DNA of 6,055 nt from CAIZGX01 sp964430305. Lineage in GTDB: Bacteria > Bacteroidota > Bacteroidia > Flavobacteriales_D > Sanyastnellaceae. The notes beneath the pieces are model-generated. The model saw only the letters and a program-made list of their open reading frames with translations. It ran no database searches and was not told the DNA's origin. Positions 1 through 4,917 of the stretch are shown piece after piece (position 1 is the first letter of the stretch; each line of letters opens with the position of its first letter). The DNA lies in assembly GCA_964430305.1 (NCBI GenBank), contig CAYSEX010000091.1, forward strand, positions 1 to 6,055, written 5' to 3'. The position numbers and the translations under genes were made by a program.

Positions 1-52
<52 letters not shown>

Positions 53-104
53 AAAAAGTTTAATCTTTTGGCTTGACGAATTACCTGTTTACTGCTGCAT
101 TATA

Positions 105-113
105 TCAAAGAAC
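105..113 (-). promoter_or_regulatory. boxA-like antitermination motif in the 16S leader
   Basis: The minus strand reads GTTCTTTGA here, preceded by a short A run, about 53 nt upstream of the mature 16S 5' end. It resembles the boxA core (TGCTCTTTAACA in E. coli), the RNA site for NusB/S10 in rRNA antitermination. Position in the leader between promoter and mature rRNA fits that role. The match is partial and no boxB-type hairpin is obvious beside it, so the function is inferred. The same nine bases recur at 353-361. Confidence 0.5.
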
Positions 114-164
114 TTTTTCTATCTTATTCACTTCCCGTTTTTGACCTTTTGTCGAAACGGGCGG

Positions 165-195
165 CAAACATACAACTACTTTTTCATTCCCACAA
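165..195 (-). promoter_or_regulatory. rRNA promoter P1 (16S-proximal)
   Basis: On the minus strand a TTG at 193-195 (within GTTTG) is followed after 20 nt by TATGTTTG at 165-172, matching the Bacteroidota primary sigma-factor promoter (TTG, 17-23 nt, TAnnTTTG). A GC-rich segment, CCGCCCG, follows directly; such discriminators are typical of stringently controlled rRNA promoters. Transcription would start at about 157-159. The core is a diverged copy of P2 and P3 (14 of 20 positions match across the box and discriminator). The -33 element is overlapped by an AT-rich palindrome at 194-211. Confidence 0.75.
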
Positions 196-211
196 ACTTT
201 TTTCAAAGTTT
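194..211. repeat. AT-rich inverted repeat over the P1 -33 element
   Basis: The plus strand reads AAACTTT, TTTC, AAAGTTT: a perfect 7-bp inverted repeat with a 4-nt spacer, adjoining a run of nine T (209-217). It covers the upstream part of P1 and shares two bases with its TTG. It may be part of an UP-element-like A-tract region, a protein site, or chance in very AT-rich DNA. Confidence 0.4.
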
Positions 212-242
212 TTTTTTCTCATTCCCTTCTTTTTATCTTTCA

Positions 243-264
243 CATCTGAACCATTGTTTAGATG
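243..264. repeat. inverted repeat / small hairpin between P2 and P1
   Basis: CATCTGAAC at 243-251 and GTTTAGATG at 256-264 form a 9-bp inverted repeat with one imperfect position and a 4-nt loop. In the minus-strand transcript the imperfect pair is A-C. It lies about 10-35 nt downstream of the predicted P2 start, so it would be in the early leader of P2 and P3 transcripts but absent from P1 transcripts. Its function is unknown. Confidence 0.45.
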
Positions 265-282
265 CTTTTCTGAAAGCGGGTG

Positions 283-312
283 CAAATGTACACCATTTTT
301 TTTCTCTCACAA
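283..312 (-). promoter_or_regulatory. rRNA promoter P2 (middle)
   Basis: A TTG at 310-312 on the minus strand (AAAAGTTG) is followed after 19 nt by TACATTTG at 283-290 and the GC-rich discriminator CACCCG. Transcription would begin near 275-277. Upstream lie two direct repeats of CTTTTTTCGCTTT (plus strand, 324-336 and 338-350), which read as A-tracts on the promoter strand and could act like an UP element. Spacing and boxes are the same as in P3. Confidence 0.8.
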
Positions 313-323
313 CTTTTCTTTCA

Positions 324-350
324 CTTTTTTCGCTTTTCTTTTTTCGCTTT
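324..350. repeat. two 13-nt A-tract repeats upstream of P2
   Basis: CTTTTTTCGCTTT occurs at 324-336 and again at 338-350, a period of 14 nt, directly upstream of the P2 -33 element. On the promoter strand each is AAAGCGAAAAAAG. Such tracts may bend DNA or bind the RNA polymerase alpha subunit. The 14-nt period is not in helical phase, so a bending role is uncertain. Confidence 0.6.
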
Positions 351-352
351 CT

Positions 353-361
353 TCAAAGAAC
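353..361 (-). promoter_or_regulatory. second boxA-like GTTCTTTGA motif
   Basis: This is an exact second copy of the nine-base boxA-like motif found at 105-113. It sits between P3 and P2, about 15-25 nt downstream of the predicted P3 start, so only P3 transcripts would carry it. Function is inferred from the resemblance and position; a chance match in this A/T-rich region is possible. Confidence 0.35.
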
Positions 362-384
362 GTTTTTGTTTTTGAAAGCGGGTG

Positions 385-414
385 CAAATGTACTACTCTT
401 TTTTACTTACGCAA
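385..414 (-). promoter_or_regulatory. rRNA promoter P3 (distal)
   Basis: A TTG at 412-414 on the minus strand (within AAAAAAAGTTG) is followed after 19 nt by TACATTTG at 385-392 and then CACCCG. Predicted start is about 377-379, over 300 nt upstream of mature 16S. The core is identical to P2 over 21 nt. Upstream sequence is again A-rich (plus-strand T runs at 416-422 and 437-443). P3 begins only about 75 nt past the stop codon of the amidohydrolase gene, which is transcribed in the same direction. Confidence 0.8.
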
Positions 415-488
415 CTTTTTTTCTTTCGTTTCCTTACTTTTTTTCTCGACTCGCACTTAACTCGCTTAAACTCAATGTTAAAATTTTT

Positions 489-2150
489 TTATTTTTTTAC
501 GCCTTCTTTAAAGACTTTGCCCCCTATGACTGTCTTTTCAATTTTTGCTTCTCGAATTTGCTCCTCTGTAGCTTGAAATAAATCTACTGAAACTACAGTG
601 AAATCAGCCATTTTACCAATTTCCAATGTTCCCTTTTCATTTTCCTCAAAATTTGCAATGGCTGGCCAAACCGTCATTCCATAAAGAGCTACATGTGGAT
701 CTAACCTCTCCTCAATACCAAATGGCTTATTCCTATTTCGCATATCTGTTCTAAAAACAGATGCAATAAATGTTCGCAATGGAGATATTTCCTCAACAGG
801 AGAATCCGTTCCTAACGCCAACATTCCCGAAACATCGTATAACTTCCTGTAAGCATAAGCATTCTTTATTCGATTTGCACCCAAACGATCATAAGCCCAG
901 GGGCCATCACTTACAGCATGAGTAGGTTGAACAGATAAAATCAAAGATAAATCTCGTATAAAATGATAATCCAACTCATCAACAACCTGTGCATGTTCAA
1001 TCCGCCATCTTCTATTGTTCTTCCCCATAAGTATAGAAGCATACCAAGTCATAACGCTCTTATTCGCGCTGTCTCCAATAGCATGTGTGCACACTTGCCA
1101 CTTATTTACAAATGCATCTGCCATGCGATACTTATAATACTCTGCCGTTTGCAGCATACTTCCCCTACTCGCGATCAAATCACTGTACGGCGATTTCAAA
1201 CATGCCCCCCGACTTCCCAATGCCCCATCTACCATTAACTTAACCGCACGGCATTTGAGCATTGCAGAGGTGCTATCTGGTGCATGTGTTCGAATGTAAT
1301 TCCAGCTGTCTTCATCATCTTGCAACATAGCATAAACCCTCAAATGGAAACTTCCCGTTTTCTGAAGAGAATCTATCAATTGATAATTCGAAACGGAAAT
1401 TCCAGCCTCATCTATGGTAGTTAATCCGGCCGATATACACTCTTGTTGAGCCAAAATAAGCCCTTGGGTCATCTCACTTCGTGATAATGGAGGTAGAGAC
1501 TTCTGAATCTCCGCTAAAGCATTATCTAAAACAACTCCAGTAAACACTGCGTTTGAAAACACAATCTGTTTCGGGTCATTCCACGATTTCAAATTAAAAT
1601 TTGTTTTCTCAATTCCCGCTTGATTAACAATTCCCGCATGTCCATCAATTCGAATTAAGAGCACAGGTGTATCTGGATACAAATCATTCAACTTCTCAAA
1701 CAACTGTTGTTCGCTGTCACCATTGCTCCAATCATTTTGATCCCACCCTCTTCCCACTATCCAGCCACTTGATCTTTTAACTGTGTGAGCTTGCAATCTT
1801 GGGATAATCTCTGAGGTGCCTGTGGTGCCGATTAAATTCACATCAAATGTCATTTGAGCGATTCTTACTAAATGAACGTGCGCATCAATGAATCCGGGAT
1901 AAACATACTTCTTTTCCAAATCAACATACTGCGCAGCATTGTAGCCATTCAATATTTCCCTTTCAGGACCCATGGCTATTATTTTTCCATCTTTTACTGC
2001 AATAGCCTCATACTTGCTGCCATTGGCATCCAACGTGTGAATGACTCCATTGTGCAAAATCAAATCAACTTCTTCTTTCGGTGTACAAGAAGTAATGATT
2101 GAAAGAAAAAAAAGTGAACCAATAAAGAGATTAATTCTTCTTGAAGACAA
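489..2150 (-). CDS. YtcJ-type amidohydrolase, predicted lipoprotein
   Basis: This is a metal-dependent hydrolase of the amidohydrolase superfamily (Amidohydrolase_3, the YtcJ/N-substituted formamide deformylase group). The substrate is not readable from sequence. I place the start at TTG 2148-2150, giving 553 residues and a clean lipoprotein signal, MSSRRINLFIGSLFFLSIITSC, with lipobox ITSC and lipidated Cys22. Upstream ATG codons in the same frame (2204, 2243) would put a long Trp/Arg-rich stretch before the signal. After Cys22 comes TPKEE, resembling a Bacteroidota surface-export signal. Metal and catalytic motifs, in this numbering, are HVH (91, 93), the family-typical GWDQND (135-140), Lys304 in VKLMVDGALGSRGA, His356 in HAIGD, His386 in RIEHAQ and Asp449 in GTDSP, so the enzyme looks intact. 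The gene overlaps the dehydrogenase gene by 20 nt and is last in the operon. Function is confident at family level only; the start is less sure. Confidence 0.9.
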   Translation of the reverse strand: MSSRRINLFIGSLFFLSIITSCTPKEEVDLILHNGVIHTLDANGSKYEAIAVKDGKIIAMGPEREILNGYNAAQYVDLEKKYVYPGFIDAHVHLVRIAQMTFDVNLIGTTGTSEIIPRLQAHTVKRSSGWIVGRGWDQNDWSNGDSEQQLFEKLNDLYPDTPVLLIRIDGHAGIVNQAGIEKTNFNLKSWNDPKQIVFSNAVFTGVVLDNALAEIQKSLPPLSRSEMTQGLILAQQECISAGLTTIDEAGISVSNYQLIDSLQKTGSFHLRVYAMLQDDEDSWNYIRTHAPDSTSAMLKCRAVKLMVDGALGSRGACLKSPYSDLIASRGSMLQTAEYYKYRMADAFVNKWQVCTHAIGDSANKSVMTWYASILMGKNNRRWRIEHAQVVDELDYHFIRDLSLILSVQPTHAVSDGPWAYDRLGANRIKNAYAYRKLYDVSGMLALGTDSPVEEISPLRTFIASVFRTDMRNRNKPFGIEERLDPHVALYGMTVWPAIANFEENEKGTLEIGKMADFTVVSVDLFQATEEQIREAKIEKTVIGGKVFKEGVKK

Positions 2151-2871
2151 CCTTAGCCTCAGGCTGCGCTGTGGGCATAACCACCATTTCTTGAATGCAT
2201 ACATGAGGCGGCAAGTTACACAAGAACCAAACGACATTTGCAATGTCCTCAGCCATTAATGGTGTGTAGCCGGAATACACTTGTTTTGCTTTTTCCTCAT
2301 CTTGATGGAAGCGAACAAGACTAAATTCAGTATCTGCTGCTCCAGGAGCTATATCTGAGACTTTAATTCCATAAGGTGCAAGTTCAATGCGCATACTTTT
2401 AGACAACAATGCCACTGCAGCTTTGGTAGCTCCATACACATTTCCTCCTTCATAGGCCTCCCTTCCTGCAATTGAACTTACATTGATAATGGTTCCTTGT
2501 TTTTGTTTTTTCAAATACGGAATAACCAACTTCGATACATAGAGTACCCCCTGTATGTTGGTCTCTATCATGGTTTTCCATAATTCTAAATTTCCATCTT
2601 CAACACTTACCTTTTCCAAAGCTAAACCTGCATTGTTAAATAGACAATCAAGTGGCGTTGATTCCAATATAGGCGTCAACTTTTCCTTCAACCCTTGAGC
2701 ATCGCGTACATCACATGAAACCACAATTAACTGTCCCTCTTGGGCTGATAACGAAAGCAATTTCTCTTGTCTGCGTGACAAAGCAATTACCCTCCATTCA
2801 TGCTCTAAAAAATGTTTTGCTGTCGCGAAACCGAAACCGGAACTTGCTCCTGTAATTAAAATGGTCTTCAT
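2131..2871 (-). CDS. short-chain dehydrogenase/reductase (YdfG-like)
   Basis: This is a 246-residue cytoplasmic NAD(P)-dependent oxidoreductase of the classical SDR family. The cofactor motif TGASSGFG is at residues 7-14. SRR at 32-34, just after the second beta strand, suggests NADP preference. NNAG is at 79-82, and the catalytic set is Asn105, Ser133, Tyr146 and Lys150 with the usual 13-residue Ser-Tyr spacing. The PG motif follows at 176-177, and the C-terminal VVMPTAQ resembles YdfG-type 3-hydroxy acid/serine dehydrogenases; the true substrate is unknown. ATG 2869-2871 is chosen because it starts directly at the first Rossmann strand and lies 1 nt after the stop of the DUF47 gene (TGAaATG). 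An in-frame ATG at 2925 would add 18 residues and overlap that gene. The close spacing implies co-transcription and perhaps translational coupling. Confidence 0.94.
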   Translation of the reverse strand: MKTILITGASSGFGFATAKHFLEHEWRVIALSRRQEKLLSLSAQEGQLIVVSCDVRDAQGLKEKLTPILESTPLDCLFNNAGLALEKVSVEDGNLELWKTMIETNIQGVLYVSKLVIPYLKKQKQGTIINVSSIAGREAYEGGNVYGATKAAVALLSKSMRIELAPYGIKVSDIAPGAADTEFSLVRFHQDEEKAKQVYSGYTPLMAEDIANVVWFLCNLPPHVCIQEMVVMPTAQPEAKVVFKKN

Positions 2872-2872
2872 T

Positions 2873-3517
2873 TCAATTGAACTTGACAAGCACCGCTTCA
2901 ATGAGACTTGCAGCTTCACCTGCATGCTTTTGAGCTTTCGCCATGATGGTAAAAACCTCTTGAATTTTTATGATTTCTATGGGGTCACTTCCCGTTTCAA
3001 ACAAATTTGCAATGGCACTTTCTTGCAAGTGATCCATTTGCCTTTCGTATTCACGGATGGTTTTAATGTGTTCTCGCGCAGCTTCATTGTATCGAAGCTT
3101 TTTGAAGTCTTGAACCAACTCTAATAATTCTATAGCGGTTAAGTGAATGATACTCGACATTTCCGAAAATACGCTGGGAAACTGATGAATTTTGTACAGA
3201 TCAACACGTTTTGAAATGCCATGGATGTCATCTACAACATCATCAATTAAAATAGCCAATTGGTATACCTCCTCACGGTCAAAAGGCAAAACGAAAACGG
3301 TTGATACTTCGTTTTTGATAGCATCTGTAATCTCATCGCCTTTGTGTTCAAGATTTTTCATTCTTTCAAATAAAATCATGCGCTTCGAACCGTCGCCTCC
3401 AATGAGCTGATTCAAACATTCAGACGCCAAAACAATATTCTTTGTTCCTTTTTCGAACCAACCGAAACACTTCTCATTCTTCGGAACAAGTGCTTGGAAC
3501 AAACTATTTAGATTCAT
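2873..3517 (-). CDS. DUF47 family PhoU-like protein (COG1392 type)
   Basis: This 214-residue, all-helical cytoplasmic protein belongs to the DUF47/PhoU-related family, often linked to low-affinity phosphate (PiT) transport. The start MNLNSLFQALVPKNEKCFGWFEK matches the family's opening pattern (short amphipathic start, then FFxLFE-like). Acidic repeats typical of PhoU-like metal sites are visible: EHKGDEIT (57-64), FDREE (79-83) and DDVVDDI (92-98). A second helical half follows at about 115-210. I choose ATG 3515-3517. An upstream in-frame ATG at 3619 would add 34 residues that are unlike the family and would run through the accD promoter. It is the first gene of the operon. No PiT permease gene follows in the window, so the link to phosphate is by family only. 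Confidence 0.9.
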   Translation of the reverse strand: MNLNSLFQALVPKNEKCFGWFEKGTKNIVLASECLNQLIGGDGSKRMILFERMKNLEHKGDEITDAIKNEVSTVFVLPFDREEVYQLAILIDDVVDDIHGISKRVDLYKIHQFPSVFSEMSSIIHLTAIELLELVQDFKKLRYNEAAREHIKTIREYERQMDHLQESAIANLFETGSDPIEIIKIQEVFTIMAKAQKHAGEAASLIEAVLVKFN

Positions 3518-3537
3518 GCTTAATTTTCCCACAAGTG

Positions 3538-3545
3538 CGAATGTA
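3538..3545 (-). promoter_or_regulatory. candidate promoter box for the minus-strand operon
   Basis: The minus strand reads TACATTCG, one base off TAnnTTTG, followed by CAC as in the rRNA promoters. A start about 7 nt downstream would leave a leader of roughly 12-15 nt before the ATG at 3517. No TTG is found at the usual 17-23 nt; the nearest ends 13 nt upstream. It supports the shorter start of the DUF47 gene but is weak on its own. Confidence 0.3.
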
Positions 3546-3606
3546 AGTCGATTCAAACAATTTTCTATCGATTTAACCTTTTCGTAATGATTTGATTCGA
3601 TTTTGA

Positions 3607-3614
3607 TACTTTTG
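3607..3614 (+). promoter_or_regulatory. candidate accD promoter (-7 box)
   Basis: TACTTTTG matches TAnnTTTG exactly and ends 20 nt before the accD ATG, giving a predicted start near 3621 and a leader of about 14 nt. No good TTG lies 17-23 nt upstream (nearest TTG is 12 nt away), so the match is partial. The box sits back to back with the minus-strand candidate at 3538-3545. Confidence 0.4.
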
Positions 3615-3634
3615 TCCATTCAAAATTTGAAGTC

Positions 3635-4477
3635 ATGAGTTGGTTTAAAAGAAAAAAACAAGGAATTACAACAGACAGCCAAGAGAAAAAAGAAATTCCT
3701 GAAGGTTTGTGGTATCAGTGTCCAGAGTGTAAACACGTGGTGACTAGCGACCAACATGCAGATCATGATTGGGTTTGTAACCAATGTGGGCACCATGATA
3801 AAATCAATTCCACTCAATATTTTTCAGTGCTCTTTGACGAACACGAATGGAGTGAAATTGCTGGCGATTTGAAAAGTGGTGATCCGCTTGAATTTACAGA
3901 TACAAAAGCATACAAAGACCGCATTAAAACAACCATTGCAAAAACGGGATTAAAAGATGCCATTCGCATTGGAACAGGAAATATGGAAGGTCAACCCGTT
4001 GTCATTGCGTGTATGGATTTCGGTTTCATTGGCGGATCAATGGGCTCTGTAGTTGGAGAAAAATTTGCACGTGGAGTTGATGCCGCTATTGAGAAAAAAT
4101 GTCCATTCATTTGCATTTCGAAATCGGGTGGTGCACGCATGATGGAAGCTGGATTTTCTTTGATGCAAATGGCCAAAACTTCCGCCAAACTAACACAGCT
4201 CGCAGACGCTCAACTCCCATACATCTCCATTCTTACTGACCCAACAACCGGGGGAGTTACTGCTTCTTTTGCTATGCTTGGAGATTTAAACATTGCTGAA
4301 CCCAAAGCTCTCATTGGATTTGCTGGCCCTCGCGTTGTGAAAGAAACCATTAAAAAAGATCTGCCAGAAGGATTTCAAAGCTCCGAATTCGTTCTCGAAC
4401 ACGGCTTTTTAGATTACATCGTTGGTAGGAACGAAATGAAAAAGAAATTGGCCCTGACTTTAAGTCATTTGAAATAA
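3635..4477 (+). CDS. accD: acetyl-CoA carboxylase carboxyltransferase, beta subunit
   Basis: AccD pairs with AccA to form the carboxyltransferase that moves CO2 from carboxybiotin to acetyl-CoA, making malonyl-CoA, the first committed step of fatty acid synthesis in the cytoplasm. The 280-residue protein has the N-terminal zinc ribbon with Cys29, Cys32, Cys48 and Cys51 (CPEC and CNQC, 15 residues apart, as in E. coli). The crotonase-fold carboxyltransferase domain covers about 65-280 and includes GGSMGSVVGEKFARG (133-147), SGGARMMEAG (164-173), TDPTTGGVTASFA (201-213) and GFAGPRV (228-234). Length is usual for the family and no residue looks missing. The ATG at 3635 gives MSWFKRKK, like other AccD starts. 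It stands as a single gene before rpsO, whose promoter overlaps its last bases. No accA is in the window. Confidence 0.97.
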   Translation: MSWFKRKKQGITTDSQEKKEIPEGLWYQCPECKHVVTSDQHADHDWVCNQCGHHDKINSTQYFSVLFDEHEWSEIAGDLKSGDPLEFTDTKAYKDRIKTTIAKTGLKDAIRIGTGNMEGQPVVIACMDFGFIGGSMGSVVGEKFARGVDAAIEKKCPFICISKSGGARMMEAGFSLMQMAKTSAKLTQLADAQLPYISILTDPTTGGVTASFAMLGDLNIAEPKALIGFAGPRVVKETIKKDLPEGFQSSEFVLEHGFLDYIVGRNEMKKKLALTLSHLK

Positions 4478-4479
4478 TC

Positions 4480-4511
4480 TTGGATAATCAGTTCAATTTT
4501 ACCTATATTTG
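4480..4511 (+). promoter_or_regulatory. rpsO promoter, rRNA-promoter-like
   Basis: TTG at 4480-4482 is followed after 21 nt by TATATTTG at 4504-4511 and then the discriminator CACCCC. From TA to the end of CACCC the sequence differs in a single base from rRNA promoters P2 and P3 (TACATTTGCACCC). Transcription should begin near A4518, leaving a leader of about 62 nt. The -33 element begins 3 nt after the accD stop codon. I expect strong, growth-rate-linked expression, by analogy with the rRNA promoters. Confidence 0.75.
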
Positions 4512-4517
4512 CACCCC

Positions 4518-4579
4518 ATTCCACGAAAAGGAAACTTTACAAGGAAGGACCACATAATAATCACTAAAAAAGTATTGGC
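4518..4579 (+). promoter_or_regulatory. rpsO leader with distant SD-like purine tract
   Basis: The predicted 62-nt leader can form a 4-bp stem (TTCC 4519-4522 with GGAA 4530-4533). It contains AAGGAAGGA at 4541-4549, a strong Shine-Dalgarno-like tract that ends 30 nt before the ATG, too far for normal use. S15 represses its own mRNA through leader structures in several phyla, so this could be such an element or a ribosome standby site, but I recognise no known S15-leader class here. Confidence 0.3.
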
Positions 4580-4849
4580 ATGTACCTTACATCAGAAAAA
4601 AAACAAGAAATCTTCGCTAAACACGGAAAGTCTGCGAAGGACACAGGAAGTTCAGAAGGACAAATTGCGTTATTTACATACCGCATTGCACACCTAACTG
4701 AGCACTTGAAAAGAAACAAAAAAGACTACGGAACTCAACGTTCACTAATTGCATTGGTTGGTAAGCGTAGAAGTTTGTTAGACTACTTACAAAAAACAGA
4801 TATCGCTCGTTACCGTGCAATTGTTAAAGAACTTGACTTGCGTAAGTAA
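4580..4849 (+). CDS. rpsO: 30S ribosomal protein S15
   Basis: S15 (uS15) is a primary 16S-binding protein of the 30S subunit; it binds the central-domain helices and starts platform assembly. The 89-residue length is exactly the usual size. Conserved landmarks are DTGSSEGQIALFTYRI (21-36), HLTEHLKRNKKDY (38-50, with His42 and Asp49 at RNA-contact positions) and LVGKRRSLLDYLQKTDIARY (59-78). EGQ in place of the EVQ of E. coli is common in Bacteroidota. The start ATG gives MYLTSEKK, normal for the phylum. It has its own promoter and is followed by a hairpin and then pnp, the widely conserved rpsO-pnp order. Confidence 0.98.
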   Translation: MYLTSEKKQEIFAKHGKSAKDTGSSEGQIALFTYRIAHLTEHLKRNKKDYGTQRSLIALVGKRRSLLDYLQKTDIARYRAIVKELDLRK

Positions 4850-4869
4850 TACACCGCGAAACTGAAATT

Positions 4870-4906
4870 CGAAGGGGCAATTATTCAATTGCCTTTTCGC
4901 ATTTTT
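4870..4906 (+). terminator. hairpin with U-tract between rpsO and pnp
   Basis: Bases 4870-4882 pair with 4887-4899 to form a 13-bp stem with a 4-nt loop (ATTC). Its upper seven pairs, GGCAATT/AATTGCC, are perfect Watson-Crick; below them are two G-U wobbles, then A-U, A-U, G-C and C-G. Five T follow at 4902-4906 after a 2-nt gap. GCGAAA at 4856-4861 could compete for the 3' arm (TTTCGC, 4895-4900). It is probably a partial rpsO terminator or an mRNA processing and stability hairpin. No separate pnp promoter is obvious, so pnp is likely reached at least partly by read-through. Confidence 0.7.
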
Positions 4907-4917
4907 AAGAATACCCT

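Larger units (their letters stand above)
271..393 (-). repeat. perfect 21-nt promoter repeat (271-291 and 373-393)
   Basis: The same 21 bases occur at 271-291 and 373-393, 102 nt apart. The shared block contains the TACATTTG box, the CACCCG discriminator and the predicted start region (CTTTCA) of P2 and P3. The sequences between the copies are not similar, so either the core promoter was duplicated and the flanks diverged, or selection preserves exactly this block. P1 carries a diverged third version at 153-172. Confidence 0.9.
53..488 (-). promoter_or_regulatory. rRNA operon leader and control region
   Basis: This 436-nt stretch has no credible gene. Its plus strand is dominated by T runs, so the minus strand, the transcribed direction of the rRNA operon, is rich in A-tracts. 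It holds three tandem TAnnTTTG promoters (boxes at 165-172, 283-290 and 385-392), a perfect 21-nt repeat covering the two upstream ones, boxA-like GTTCTTTGA motifs at 105-113 and 353-361, a hairpin at 243-264 and a palindrome at 194-211. From the most 16S-proximal promoter the leader would be about 105 nt long. Open frames crossing this region encode low-complexity Phe/Ser/Leu peptides and are artefacts of T-richness. No strong terminator for the upstream operon is visible between 420 and 488. Confidence 0.85.

Noticed and set aside
271..393. Two identical 21-nt repeats as a CRISPR remnant
   Set aside because: Only two exact copies, no third at regular spacing, and the repeat is plainly a promoter core (TACATTTG plus discriminator) with matching TTG elements.
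141..581. Plus-strand open frames of up to 146 codons over the rRNA control region
   Set aside because: They encode Phe/Ser/Leu-rich low-complexity peptides produced by T runs and overlap the rRNA promoters and the end of the amidohydrolase gene.
963..1238. Plus-strand open frame inside the amidohydrolase gene
   Set aside because: Antisense to conserved catalytic motifs of the amidohydrolase, with no start signal or family resemblance.
2872..2925. Longer form of the dehydrogenase starting at 2925
   Set aside because: The added 18 residues precede the first Rossmann strand without family similarity and overlap the DUF47 gene, while ATG 2869-2871 has ideal operon spacing.
3518..3619. Longer form of the DUF47 protein starting at 3619
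   Set aside because: The extra 34 residues do not resemble the family, whose start matches the internal Met at 3517, and the extension would cross promoter boxes on both strands.
3619..3631. Palindrome TTCAAA-A-TTTGAA just before accD as an operator
   Set aside because: Short, entirely AT-rich at its centre and likely by chance; no second copy elsewhere in the window to support a regulator site.
3620..4188. Minus-strand open frames inside accD
   Set aside because: They are antisense to a well-conserved gene with intact motifs and show no recognisable protein features.
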